Shown here piece after piece: positions 24,101 to 35,659 of a DNA stretch of 64,000 nt (its first letter is position 1; every line of letters starts with the position of its first letter). The notes under the pieces are model-generated. The model was given only the letters and a program-made list of their open reading frames with translations. It was not told where the DNA came from and searched no databases. Both the position numbers and the translations under genes were made by a program. Location of the stretch: positions 158,101,148 to 158,165,147 of the forward strand of contig NC_053040.3 in assembly GCF_002575655.3 (NCBI RefSeq). Reading direction: 5' to 3'. This stretch comes from Aegilops tauschii subsp. strangulata. Taxonomy: Eukaryota; Streptophyta; Magnoliopsida; Poales; Poaceae.

Positions 24101-24433
24101 CTACGAGCTAAAAGTCGTATGGTCGTCATCCTGCACAGGCTGCTGCTGCTGCTGCAGGTAGGACCTCTTGATGAACTCCAAGCAGTCAGCAATGGCCTGG
24201 TCGGCATGGAAGGAAGCCGAGCTCTGCCTCCCCCGCAGCGCCGCCGGCCGTGCCGCTGATCTCGGCGCGGGCCGCCTCCTTATCCCAGGGCAGCACCTGA
24301 GCTCCTCCATGCACCGGACGACGAGGCCGGCGAGCCGGAACAGCCGCACCCGCAGCCGGAGCAGCGACCCCAGCCGAACGTGCCGCACCCGGCGCCCTCG
24401 CCGGCCCTGCCTCGCCTCATGGACCATCGCCAT
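24101..24433 (-). CDS. Small Arg-rich protein of unknown function (110 aa)
   Basis: Single-exon open frame with an ATG at 24433. A good TATA box lies about 90 bp upstream (24522-24529, minus strand TATATAA), which gives a short leader and supports a real gene. The N-terminal half is basic (RRGRRVRHVRLGSLLRLRVR) with an amphipathic or hydrophobic stretch (LFRLAGLVVRCMEELRCC). The C-terminal part has DQAIADCLEFIKRSYLQ, a glutamine run and an acidic tail. The last motif reminds me of small plant proteins with a conserved C-terminal helix, but I cannot name the family. No signal peptide is evident. Codon use is GC-rich, as in many grass single-exon genes. Confidence 0.6.
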   Translation of the reverse strand: MAMVHEARQGRRGRRVRHVRLGSLLRLRVRLFRLAGLVVRCMEELRCCPGIRRRPAPRSAARPAALRGRQSSASFHADQAIADCLEFIKRSYLQQQQQPVQDDDHTTFSS

Positions 24434-24521
24434 CGGGTGGCTGCACCTGGTATCTTCACTACCGCTGGCCTGACCGGAACTCTATGTGGTGTATGTAAAG
24501 TCCACCATGTGTGCGCGGCCT

Positions 24522-24529
24522 CTTATATA
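24522..24529 (-). promoter_or_regulatory. TATA box of the small minus-strand gene
   Basis: The minus strand reads CTATATAAGAGG. It is 89-96 bp upstream of the ATG at 24433. Confidence 0.65.
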
Positions 24530-24942
24530 GGCGCGGCGCCGGCGCACCGGTAAGCGCCGAGTGTTTGCCCGTCGTTTTCTTGTTCGCTCAAGCCTTGTGG
24601 ATGGAAAAATGGCGCCGGTCAGGTGGTACAGTAAGTAAGACACCGTGTGACGCAGGGGTGCGGCCAGAGCCGCTGTTTTTAATACGTTATCGCCTGCATA
24701 AACTACTCGCCTGGAAAATTTCTCTTGGCTCCATCCTCTTTCGGAGGAATGCTCTCGTCATGTCATGCTGTGCGGCCCTTGATCCTGTCGTGCACCAGGC
24801 TGCTGCTGAATGCTGATGCGTTGTAGATTGCACCGCTATCTGAATCAGAACGGAATCCGTGTGCCCCTCCACGGTTTCGTTCGTGCTTGTTAGTTAATCC
24901 AGCAAGATGGAGAGTACAATAATAATAGCTTTAAGAGGACAA

Positions 24943-24975
24943 CCACACACACGCGCGCACGCGCACACGCACACA
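24943..24975. repeat. Purine-pyrimidine alternating microsatellite
   Basis: Mixed CA and CG dinucleotides in strict alternation for about 33 bp, a sequence type able to adopt Z-DNA. Confidence 0.8.
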
Positions 24976-25576
24976 AATTATTCAAAATCTTGGGCTTGTG
25001 GGTTTTGACACGCCTGATCTGTCCCGTCCTGCATGCATCAAGACCCTTCAGGAAACAAGGCCCAAATGGCAACAATGATGGCTTCGGTTTCGTCGTTTTC
25101 TTCTTCTGTACCCTGTTGTGGGCCTTGACAGGACCTGAGAAAGTTTGCAGCAATGTAATAGAGATCCATGGACGAAAATCATGCTTTTTAATTTTTATAT
25201 ACGAGCAAACAAAGGTCATGCGAGCTGTTGCCAATGGCAGCTTGCCATGACTAAAATACTTGATCCAATGTGTCATGTACCCACTTGCATCAAGTCACGT
25301 TTTGTTTTGTGCACTTGCGTATTATTTGGAGAATCTAAATGCCTTCAAGGTTCTTTATTTGCTAGGAAATAATCGGGCTGTCTCAACATTGATTTGACCT
25401 CTCTGGAATTCAGACAAAATAAAGAGATAGTGCCACTAGAAGCTGGCAAGATCAAATTACTTTGTGAACCTCTATGCAATTTACGGACATCCAAACAAAA
25501 CAAAATCAATGTACAAGATCCTCAACAATTCGTGTACAGGGATCACAACAATCGAGCCTACATGCTTGGTGCATCT

Positions 25577-25601
25577 ATAAGCTTTAGAGTCTAAAGCTTA
25601 T
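25577..25601. other. Perfect 12-bp-arm palindrome downstream of BUBR1
   Basis: The arms ATAAGCTTTAGA and TCTAAAGCTTAT flank a single base. It lies 51-75 nt past the BUBR1 stop, probably in its 3' UTR, where the RNA could form a hairpin. Function unknown. Confidence 0.7.
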
Positions 25602-25651
25602 TTGGCATAAAGGCACAGATTCAAACAAGTCGTCAACAATATTACTGTTAA

Positions 25652-28277
25652 TTATCTAAGGCTGCTCAGCGGGAAGTTGCGCAGCGGATTCTCCTTAAGC
25701 AATTCTGTTTCCCTGTACAAAGAAGAAAACAGGATGGTCAAACATTGACAAAGAAAACATAGTATGTGGAAACGAAAAGTGCAGCAGTAAACTGTTCTTA
25801 CTTCTTAAGGTTTTTGCTTGTTGCTTGCCTAAGCTTCAGAACTGATGGTTTTGGACTCTTTGGCACTTGAGACGGGGCTGGTTCCCTAAGATGATCGAAA
25901 GGGAATTTAGAAACACTTTCTGTTTATATAGTGCTTCATAAAAAAACTGATAACTTAAGGATGTCGTATAACATACTCGGCACATTCTTCATCTACGAAG
26001 ACCTCAATGGAGTTGACACGAGCGGGCAGAACTGCTGGCCGTGCTGCTACCTTCGGTGGAATCTGTTCAATGAAATTTCATCATCAGTTTATAACTGAAC
26101 GGAAGAGGTCATGACGGTCTCTCTTCCATTATCTTAAATTAAATTTACTGAACGGATAGTAGTCTGTCCTTCAGAAAAGTATCACTATCACAGATAGTAA
26201 TCTGTATCTGTTCTTTGAAGAATTCTAGTGGCTCCACAAAAATACCTTGTGCGAAGTCCATCTGGCAGGCATCATGTTATTTTCTTTGTTTCTATCTGCT
26301 TGTGTTCCAAGGGTGTTCCACACCCTGTCTTTGCTCCTAGCTCTCTCAAGGCCCTGACTTGGCAATGGATTCTCTTTGTAAATTGAAATCGGTGTATTAA
26401 CATCGATTCTGCGAATGTGCCAATACAATCAGTGTTAGTCAAGAAACCCTCCTGGTTTGGCTAGATACCTTGTTTGATTACATGCTAATGGTACTAACCT
26501 TTGCAGCTTTACCCTAGGTTTTGCCAACAGGTGGGAATTCTCTGCATGCTGACCTCCTGCCACATCAAATTCAAGATTAGTTTACACCCAGACAGTCACT
26601 TGAAGTTGATGCTGAACGACAGTATAGCACAACACACTTACTAGTTTCACCACGGTTCAAGTCACTACCGAATTTGCGTACGGGCTGATCGTCACTTGCG
26701 GTATCATCCTGTTACAAGAGATAATAAACGATTCAACAAAGAGTGGAGATCAGAAAAAAAAAAAGAGGTCGCAATCACAAATAGAGCACCTCGTGTTCCT
26801 TCTTTCTGGTTGATCTCCCAAGAAATGCCCTGTATGTAGTTTCCAACTTCTCCACAGGCTTTGCTTTCCTGATGGAAAAAGAATGAACAACCCAAGGATA
26901 AAATTTCACCAGCCCAGTCAATTATATACACAATTGCATAGTTAGTGGAAGAGAAATGAGGTAATCATAAGACAATTCCTTCAATGTACAAAAAGAGAGG
27001 CAAGTAGTACTCTGTAGGTAAAGTGTGTAATGGTGCATACAATCTAGACCGAAAGAACAGTAAAATACAGGACTCCAGGAAATTTAGGATAGATCGCTTG
27101 CAGACTGGAAACTAATATGTAACAAATATCTACACCGACACTCTCAGACTATCAAATTAACAATTGGTATTTTTAGACGAAATCAGCAATTGGTCTTAGT
27201 AAACTAATATCCTGTAAGACATATTTTTACGAGTGCTTGAATCTACAAAGTAATCCCAAATCCAAGAACCTTCGAAACATAGAAGTGTCAGTTTCTCGTA
27301 AGAAGAATCTCACCTAGCTATTCCAAGATTAAAGATCTCGTCAGCTTTCTTAAGCTTGTTCTTCGACTCCATTAGCGATGCATAGCGAATGTAGAAAACA
27401 GCATGGCCCTCACCAATCTGGTTGGACTCCAGGAACCTGAATATCACCTCAGCGTCCGAACAGTTCCCAGCCTGCAAACCAAACTGCAGGTCAAATATAC
27501 ACGCTTCGGAAGTACAAAATAGACAAGCCGAATTCAGTCAGCATCTCACATATTCTAACCACACTTTGAGGTACCGGAGATCGTCCTTGTACCGCTCATC
27601 GTGCCAAAAGGCACGCACACACTGCTCGTAGATCACGACCAGCCCTGAGAACTCCCCGCCGGCCGGGAACGACTCCTGAACCCATTTGATGCACCTGCAC
27701 ACAGGCAAAGCGGAGCAGAGGAGCTATGAGCACCGAGCTTGTAGAAATCAATGCAAGGAGCAATCTTTGCACTCCCAAGTTCCAGCTAGCGTTTCCTGAT
27801 TAGTTCCATCGAAGAAACCATGCGCGGAAAGGGGAGGATGGATCAAGTAGAACTTACTCTACCCATGGCTGGAGCGGATCCTCCCCTTGGTACTCTTCGG
27901 TTGCTTCGATCATCCTCCTGGATCAGTCAATTCATCAAACACCGTACAAGCAAGAATATCAGACACTTGTCCAAGAAACCCGGGCCAGAAAGTAAAATAA
28001 AAAGGAAATTAAATCCAAGAACCACGAAAGTCCGTGCTGAGAAAGAGCCGTACCTGCGTTCGGCGAGGAGGGCGGCACGCTGGGCGGGGTCGGTGTGCGC
28101 CTTGAGGGCTTGGTTGAGGAGGCCGACGTTCCGCCCGCGTTTCAGCGGCCGCACGTTCTCCTTGAAGGTCTCCCACTCGCCGCACACGGCCACCGGCGCC
28201 ATATCCGGCCCTCCGCCCAGCAGCGCCAGAGTCTCCGCGTCGAGCGCCGCCAGGTCTCTCGCCGCCGCCGCCGCCAT
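25652..28277 (-). CDS. BUBR1: Spindle checkpoint protein BUBR1/MAD3 (BMF family, no kinase domain)
   Basis: Part of the mitotic checkpoint that restrains APC/C until chromosomes attach. Eleven exons join in one frame: 28054-28277, 27858-27917, 27550-27694, 27314-27471, 26790-26868, 26642-26708, 26499-26556, 26246-26408, 25977-26062, 25802-25885 and 25652-25712. The 394 aa product matches Arabidopsis BUBR1 (about 396). Residues about 30-200 form the Mad3/Bub1 homology region with TPR-like helices (WVECIKWVQESFP, LKVWLEYAGNCSDAEVIF, YIRYASLMESKNKLKKADEI). Four KEN boxes are present at residues 39-41, 275-277, 305-307 and 381-383. In this family the first KEN inhibits APC/C-Cdc20. No kinase domain follows, so this is a MAD3-like member and not BUB1/BRK1. 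I chose the ATG at 28277 because the family N-terminus starts there; an upstream in-frame extension to 28382 looks like leader. A LINE sits about 210 bp upstream. Confidence 0.95.
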
Positions 28278-28485
28278 GCGTACCGCTCCGAAGCCGACCG
28301 TTGGGAGAGGGTAGGTTTCAAACTCGTCGATTGGACCGTTGCGTTGAGGAGCGGGCGCTGCGCAGGGTTGGCTTATATACAACGGCTGGGCTCTTGTCGG
28401 TTTTGGGCTTGAAAAGTACGGGCCCAGATCTACGGCCCACCTGATGTATGGTATGATTCTTCTTCATGCATCGAGAGGCCGAATT
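28278..28485 (-). promoter_or_regulatory. Remaining upstream region of BUBR1
   Basis: 208 bp between the BUBR1 start and the LINE insertion, including the LINE target duplication (28474-28485). The BUBR1 5' UTR and core promoter must lie here or be displaced beyond the LINE. Confidence 0.6.
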
Positions 28486-28683
28486 ATTTTACTGCATTGT
28501 TTTCCCCTCTCGTTAGGGTTTTGCCTTCCTCTCGGCGGCGGCGAGTCCACCACCGTAGAGACATCGCGTCCCCTCTCCCCTTCCCCTCCGATCCGGCGCC
28601 GGGGGTAACCCTGGCTTGCAAGAGGGGATCGGGAAGGTAGGGAACCACCGCCCGCGGAAACTCTCTCTCGGGCAAGAGATCTA

Positions 28684-29858
28684 ATGGACGACGGCGCTTC
28701 AGGATCAGGCTCTGCCACTTCCGATCTGGAGGGGATGATGGAAGAATTGGGACTCAATGAGGACAACCTTCAAGATGTTGTGGTCGAGGAGGATGAACTG
28801 TCGGAGGAAGCAACAAGATGGATGGCTCTCGCACGGGTGCACACAAACAAAGGTTACGGCCAGTAGTGGTTCTATAGGAACATGAGAGTTGCATGGGACT
28901 TGGTGCAAGAGGTGAAGATCCGACCCCTTGAAGAGAATCTGTACACTTTGCAGTTCTCGTGCCTTGGTGACTGGGAGCGAGTAATGCAGGAGGGGCCATG
29001 GGAGCACAAGGGGAAAGCCGTCGTGCTTGCACATATGATGGCTTCACCCGACTGTCTTCTATAGCTCCCAATAAGATAGACATCTGGATGCAGATTCATG
29101 ACTTGCCGGACGGGTATTTCTCAAAAATCAAGGCTTTATCGGCAACAGTGGGCGAGTTCATATATGCAGAGCCAAAATCTCTGGATTTCGAAGGAAACTT
29201 CTATAGGGTGAGGGTCAGAATTGATGTCACCAAACCCCTTAAGAATGTTGTGTCACTTGTAGTCAAAAGGAAGCAAGAGGTAGTCCGCGAGATCTTCCGG
29301 GTGAAGTTTGAAAAGCTACCGGACTGGTGTGTTGTACGTGGCCATCTCGGTCACTTGTTTAAGGAGTGCGGGGACGGGGTTCATAACCCAAAAGCCCTAG
29401 TTTTCAAGGATCTCAAGGCTACATGGTTCAGAGGTGTAGGAAGAGGACCGGGGGAAGGTAGAGGATCAAGAGGCGGAAGAGGCAGGGGACGTGCTGGCAG
29501 AGGTCAGGGTAGAGGAGCTCAAACTGGACAGCATGATGGTTTTGATGATTATGAGAAAACTGAAGACAACAACGATATTGTAATGCAGGAAAAGGAAAAT
29601 AACAGGAAACGAGGGGCAACAATGCCAGCTGATGCGAAGACCCTGCTGAATAACACTGCATCCACGCCTAATGCTGACCAGACTCTCCTGCTCACGGCCC
29701 CTGAGATCCCACAGAGCCCTTCCGCGAAGCAGGATTTGAAAAGAAACAAGCCCACACCTTCAGCTGTAGATAAAGTGAACGGGATGAGTTCTTCAGTCAA
29801 CAAACCTATTGATGCGCGTTTGGCGGGCCCCCATGGTGGGTCGCACCTAGCGCAATGA
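28684..29858 (+). pseudogene. LINE ORF1 (DUF4283 and zinc knuckle), broken
   Basis: RNA-binding ORF1 protein of plant L1 elements. It starts MDDGASGSG, meets an in-frame TAG at 28864-28866, resumes in the same frame (NMRVAWDLVQEVKI, the DUF4283 region) and shifts frame near 29040 into a frame that stays open to 29858. The zinc knuckle reads CVVRGHLGHLFKEC: the second cysteine is Arg (codon CGT where TGT is expected). An RGG-rich tail follows (about 29440-29530), typical of nucleic-acid binding. Confidence 0.85.
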
Positions 29859-32800
29859 GTCTCCTTGTGTGGAACTATCGTGGGGCTGGCAACCACGCGA
29901 CAGTCAAAGAGCTTCGGGATATGTCGAAGCAATAGGCCCCCTCTATCTTATGCATTTTGGAAACTCAAATAGAGGGTCCCATGTTGAAAATTTATCTAGC
30001 ACTTTAGGTTTTGATAGAAGTTTTGCTGTTTGTAGTAATGGAAGGAGTGGAGGCCTTGGAATATTTTGGAATGATGCAATAAAAGTTGATATTGTTGGCT
30101 ACTCTGAGTATCATACAGATGTTAAGGTTGATGATTTAATGGAATCACAGGTGAGGCTTACCTTTGTATATGGAGAAGCCCAGGTGGCTGAGAGATATAA
30201 GACCTGGAACATGCTTAAAGGTATAGTGGGGACGGGCACTGGCCCTTGGGCAGTCATCGGTGATTTTAACGAAGTCCTTCAAGCTTATGAACACGACGGC
30301 GTGAACAACCGTAGCCAGGCGCAGATGGATGCATTCCGAGATGCCCTAGATATCTGTGGGCTATCGGATATTGGCTATAAGGGCTTAAATTGGACCTTTG
30401 AGAAGAAAGTCGCCGGAGGAACTTACGCTAGGGTTTGATTGGATAGATGTGTGGCAAATGCAGAATTCACATTGTCTTATCCTGATGTTGTCCTTGAGCA
30501 CAAAACAGCCGCCACATCCGATCATATCCCCTTACTTCTCAAGATTGGTGGTGTACGTGCATGTAAAAGGGGCCCAAAGCAATTTAAATATGAGCTTGCA
30601 TGGGAGAGGGACCCAGCGCTGGATGGTCTAGTGGAGGCGGGATGGAACAATACGCAGGGTGACACGACATCACATGTAGCGGGGAAATTGAAAAGTCTGG
30701 GAGCTGATCTATCCCAGTGGGATTGGGAACATTTTGGGAATGTGAAAAGGGAGATCAGCCAACTGAAGAATCAGCTATAGATATGGCGCGCGATCTCAGG
30801 TCGGACGGGACCTTCCCATGCAGAAATCAAAGCTACAGACCGCCTGGTGGAACTGTATCACCGCGAAGAAATACTCTGGAGGCAGTGCGCTCGCATTGAG
30901 TGGCTTAAGCATCCACCTCCGTGCTAGCCGACGACGCAGGAAAAATCAAATTAAATCTTTGCTGAAGGAGAATGGCCAAAGTACGGAAGACAGAGAAGAG
31001 ATGGAGTTGATGGCAACGGCGTTCTACAAAAACTTGTACACCTCCGAGGGTGTGCAAGACATGAACAGGGTCTTGGACACAGTTCCGTGCAAGGTGACGC
31101 CGGCAATGAACGAGCTCCTGAATTCACCTTATAGCCAGGATGAGGTAAAAGTGGCTTTGTTCCAGATGTTTCCTACCAAAGCTCCGGGGCCGGACGGGTT
31201 CCCTGCACATTTTTTTCAACGCCATTGGGAGGTATGCAGGGATGACATTACCAAGGTGGTACTGAGAATTGTGGAAGGGACTGAGTCAGCTGAGTGCATT
31301 AACGAAACTATGCTGGTTCTAATTCCGAAGGTAAAAAATCCTACTTTACTCTCACAGTTCCGATCCATTAGTTTGTGCAATGTACTTTATAAAATAGCCT
31401 CAAAAGTGATAGCCAACCGACTGAAGCAAGTACTCCCAGATATCATCTCAGAGGAACAATCCGCTTTTATCCCTGGTAGGCTCATCACTGACAACATTAT
31501 TACAGCTTATGAATGTTTGCATTTCGTGAAAAGAAACAAGGCAAAGAAACACCAATCTTGTGCTCTGAAACTAGATATGATGAAGGCATATGACAGGGTG
31601 GAATGGGAGTACCTTCGAGCTATTATGCTGAAGCTGGGCTTTACAGAGCGTTGGGTTGGTATTGTGATGTGCTTGGTAAGTTCAGTTAAATTATCGATCT
31701 TATTTAATGGATGGAAACTTGAGGAATTCACACCTTCGAGAGGGATTCGACAGGGGGACCCGATATCACCATACTTGTTCTTGTTGGCAGCAGAGGGCCT
31801 TTCGTGCCTGTTAAAATCTAAAAGTGAGTCATCAAACATGAGTGGTCTCCAGGTGGCACCCAGTGCGCCACAGGTGAACCATCTCTTATTCGCAGATGAC
31901 AGCCTGCTGTTCTTTAAGGCAAACAGTATGAGTGCTACTGAGGTGCATCAGGTGTTGGACGATTATTGTCAGTCTACAGGTCAACGCATCAATTATGGCA
32001 AATCATCCATCCTTTTCAGTAAAGGTGTCCCTGATAACGTCCGCAATGATATAAAAGGCATTCTGAATCCCCCGAATGAAACCCTCAATGATAAGTACCT
32101 GGGTATGCCTTCTGACATTGGGATCTCGAAGAATGGAGCTTTTAAGTATCTTAAAGATCGCCTTTAGAGCAATATACAAGGGTGGATAGCCAGCACCATG
32201 TCCACCGCGGGAAAGGAAGTCCTCGTCAAAGCGGTCGCCCAGGCTGTTCTGATCTACTCTATGTCATGCTTCAGACTACCCAGGGGGCTGTGCGAGCACC
32301 TAAATATGCTGATTAGAAAATTCTGGTGGGGCAATAAACAGGGGCAACGCAAACCGCATTGGGTATCATGGAAAGCTATGACCCAACCAAAGGGTATGGG
32401 AGGACTCGGATTCAAGGACTTTGAACTCTTTAACTTGGCCATGCTTGCCTGCCAAGCTTGGCGCCTTCTCCAGAATCCCAACACTTTGAGTGCTCGGCTC
32501 TTGAAAAGCATCTACTTCCCGAACACAGACATTCTCAATGCCAACCTGGGAAATCATCCTAGCCAGACATGGAGAGCCATAATGGATGGGCGCGACACCC
32601 TGCAGCAAGGGATTATAAAAGGAATAGACAATGGCCTCAGAACTAATATATGGAATGAGAATTGGTTACCCATAACCGAGATGATGCGCCCATATGGTTG
32701 TTTGACACAGAACCAGCCAACTGTTGTGGCCGAGTTGATGAATCCAATGAGTGCTACATGGAATATTGAGCGCGTGCGAGAAACATTCTTGCCTATAGAT

Positions 32801-33958
32801 GTTCCGGTCATCTTGGGTATCCCATTGTGTACGCGCAATGTTGAGGATTTCTGGAGCTAGCACTATGAGAGGAATGGAGCCTTCTCGGTTAAATCTGCAT
32901 ATAACATGCTTGTTTCGACTCGGAACTGAAGGGAAGCTTGGCTATATGGCACGGCAAGTTCGTCGGGAAGTAGAGCCGAGGGAGCATGGAAATCGCTATG
33001 GAGGACGCGGGTTCCTGGCAAATTCCACATGTTCTTATGGAGGCTAGCTAAGCAGTCCTTGCCGACTGAGGATGTACGTTACCACCGCCATATGACGAAC
33101 GACAGTGCATGTGGGCTATGCGGAGCTACAGATTCATGGCGCCACTCATTATTAGAATGCACCTCCTCTCGACGCACTTGGGCATTGGTTGATGAGGATA
33201 TGGTGATGAACCTATTGGCAACCTCTGAACCTTCGGCCAAAAACTGGCTGTTCACTCAACTGGAATCACTGCCGCATGAGATGTTCGTTAAACTGGCAGT
33301 AACCTTATGGGCGATATGGACATCACGCAGAAAGGCTATCCATGAAGGGATTTTGCAGAGCCCACATGTTACCTTCTCCTTCATTAACAGATTCATGGAT
33401 GAGCTAGCTTTGATAGGGGAGAGCCGGGTTGTCCAACACGCAACTACTCAGCTTCCAGCAGCAGGAAGGGCATCGAGGCGACCCAGAGCCCCACCTCCCC
33501 AATATGCAAAGATCAACGTTGATGCTGGAATCAGGAGGGGGGGAAGAGGACCAGCGGCTGCGGTGTGCCGAGACAACACAGGTAATTACCTGGGCAGTTC
33601 GGTCATTGTGATATCTGGAGTGGACGATCCAGCAACAATGGAGATGATTGCATGTCGTGAGGCACTTTGCCTAGCTGAAGATCTTCACGTTAATCGATTT
33701 GTAGTAGCCTCTGATTCCAAGCAAGTGATCCAGGATATAAACCAGGGTACTCTGTGCAGCTATGCAGCAATCACCATCGAGATTAAGGATAGAGCTCTAT
33801 CTTTTTCATGTAAATTTACTTTTGAAGGTCGTGCCAACAACTATGAGGCACATAGATTAGCTAGATACTTTCTTAATCTTGCTTCGGGTCGTCATGTGTG
33901 GCTAGGCCAGCCCCATGACATAACTTGTATCCCACTTTCTGTGGTCTTCGATGAATAA
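29855..33958 (+). pseudogene. LINE ORF2 (endonuclease, reverse transcriptase, RNase H), broken
   Basis: Replicase of the LINE. It starts MSLLVWNYRGAG. The apurinic-endonuclease region includes WAVIGDFNEVL and TSDHIPLLL (SDH motif). The reverse transcriptase (about 31130-32170) has APGPDGFPAHFF, LKLDMMKAYDRVEW, GIRQGDPISPYLF and the catalytic FADDS. A zinc-binding linker (zf-RVT) follows, then a C-terminal RNase H (about 33500-33900) with the Asp, Glu and Asp in INVDAG, EMIACREAL and VASDSK. The frame is interrupted by stops at about 29932, 30436, 30778, 32165 and 32858 and by shifts near 29940 and before 30818. The RT-to-RNase H part is otherwise in one frame. Confidence 0.9.
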
Positions 33959-33997
33959 ATTTTGGCCCAACCCTAAAAAAAATCCAGAGGCCGAATT

Positions 33998-34400
33998 TCG
34001 TGTTTTGACCCTTTTAGTAAAGAATTTCAGGATCTGACCCCAGTTCGATTTTTTTTAAATCTAACCCTTTTGCTACCGACAGGAGGCTCGGCGGTAGGGC
34101 CAGGCAACCTACCGCCAGGTGGCCTGGCGGTAGCAAAGATGGCCACAACCGTGAACTAACAGCCAGCACGCCCCACCTTACCGCCAAGGGGGATGGCGGT
34201 AGGTTATGGGATCCTACCGCCGAGCCCCGTGGCGGTAGGGTCCTGGGTTTTTGGCTGCAAACTTGCTGTAACCGTAAACGGCAAATCCCTGGCGGTAGGG
34301 TGTGAGAACCTACCGCTAGGGGGCTTGGTGGTAGGGTCCTGTGGTTTCGCATTTTTGCAAGTTTTAGTGCTTGTTTTTTTCTAAAGTTTTATCACAGCAA
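33998..34400. repeat. GGCGGTAGG inverted-repeat cluster
   Basis: Between about 34090 and 34345 the motif GGCGGTAGG (or TACCGCC on the other strand) occurs about ten times, in both orientations, as paired palindromes such as CCTACCGCCA with TGGCGGTAG. I have seen such repeats near plant-mobile-domain sequences in Triticeae DNA, but cannot name the element. No gene is present. Confidence 0.65.
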
Positions 34401-34483
34401 AGATAACAGTATAGTATATATTTTAAGAGCCTAAAATATGCAGATCTCACACAATATAACATGTATCACACTCGAGATATTAA

Positions 34484-34580
34484 TAGCAAACGGTTCCACA
34501 TAGTTTCACAAATATCAAATAGCAAACGGTTCCACATAGTTTCACAAATAGCAAATAGCAAACGGTTCCAACTAACACAT
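34484..34580. repeat. Three tandem copies of a 33-34 bp unit
   Basis: The unit contains agcaaacggttccacatagt and ttcacaaat, repeated at about 34484, 34518 and 34555, the last copy partial. Confidence 0.8.
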
Positions 34581-34796
34581 AGTTCGACAACCCCAACTAA
34601 CACAAGTTGTTTCGCAAAGCCAACTAACCCAAGTAGGCCAAGACCACAATTACTTGCTTCTTCCCTTCTTGGAGGTACAGTCATCGTTCTTCTTAGAACG
34701 AGTCTCATCAGCCTTCTTCTTGTGCCCTCCTCGAGGAATCGGTTTCTGAAATGGCGATGGACTCTGCCAATCTTTCTTTGGCTGATTCCTCTTCGG

Positions 34797-35640
34797 AAGC
34801 TAAGATGGTTGAGTTGGTGGAGGTCCGTAATCTTCATCGTACTCCTCCTCCCCATTGCTCTCCTCCTCCCCCTGAACCAACCTAGAGGACGAGGCAGCAT
34901 GGCTCGATGAAGCGATGTTACCCTGTGTGACTGTAGGATCATGAGCTTCAACTGAGCCAGCGCACTCAAGCAGGCCTACCAGCTTGCGACAATGCTTCAT
35001 GAACTTCTACAGTCACGATGAAACAAGGACATAATACTGATCAGATTTATGATTGCAAATGAACAAAGAACATATGGTATTTCTAGGCGGCTGAAATGTT
35101 ACATTCATCGTCTCCCTCATGTTGTTCTCAGAATTTCCGTTCCCGGGGGCACGACCTAGTGCATCCGAGCCATCAAAGATGCATCTGTTCAGCTCCCGGA
35201 CTGTGAAGGCATAAGTCAATCACAATGACATACAACATAAATTACATACAACCACCAGTTCAAGACAAAAGAACACAACTTACCACTCTGTTGATTAGGG
35301 GTGCAAACTTCCTAAATCCACTCATGTCTCTGATGCTGGCCTGGTAGGCCTCTTCCTCGGGGACATCCTCCTCCAGCTGTGCGATATCTTTTGTCGTCCA
35401 CCGAGGCCTGAGACGAAGACGGTGCTTCTGGCCATCTTCGTACCACCTCATGTGTTGGGCATATTCATCCCAGTCAGTCACTCGCCTCTCCCCATCTTTA
35501 CGCCACCTGTGCTGGTTCCACTCCGTCACAAAAGATTTATGCTGCTCTCCCCAGTCTATGATCGACTGATTTTTCTTTCGGCTCGCCCTACAAGGCATAA
35601 ACAACACAAAACATCATAAGAAGGTCAAACGCAAACGAAA
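34797..35640 (-). pseudogene. C-terminal fragment of a plant-mobile-domain (PP7-like) protein
   Basis: Three exon-like pieces on the minus strand: 35284-about 35590 (KKNQSIIDWGEQHKSF, RWYEDGQKHRLRLRPRWTT), about 35090-35207 (RELNRCIFDGSDALGR) and 34800-about 35005 (KHCRKLVGLLECAGSVEAHD to a stop). This is the C-terminal part of a family often annotated as phosphatase 7 long form homologue or aminotransferase-like plant mobile domain, which occurs in transposons and as host genes. The N-terminal domain is missing: sequence upstream is LTR. I read it as a transposon-carried or truncated copy. Confidence 0.7.
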
Positions 35641-35659
35641 TCATGGTAACAGAGAACAA

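Larger units (their letters stand above)
24434..25651. other. Intergenic region between the small gene and BUBR1
   Basis: Contains the small-gene promoter (left), an alternating CA/CG microsatellite (24943-24975) and a perfect palindrome (25577-25601) near the BUBR1 3' end. No gene is recognised. Confidence 0.6.
28486..33985 (+). mobile_element. Full-length, inactive L1-type LINE
   Basis: Non-LTR retrotransposon of 5.5 kb with a 5' UTR, ORF1, ORF2 and a short A-run (33976-33982). It is bounded by the 12-bp direct repeat AGAGGCCGAATT (28474-28485 and 33986-33997), the target-site duplication. ORF1 and ORF2 overlap at ATGA (29855-29858). Several stops and frameshifts make it non-functional. 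Confidence 0.92.

Noticed and set aside
6051..28277. The gene island as a functional operon-like cluster
   Set aside because: Genes lie on both strands with their own promoters and unrelated roles; neighbouring order looks like ordinary grass gene-island structure.
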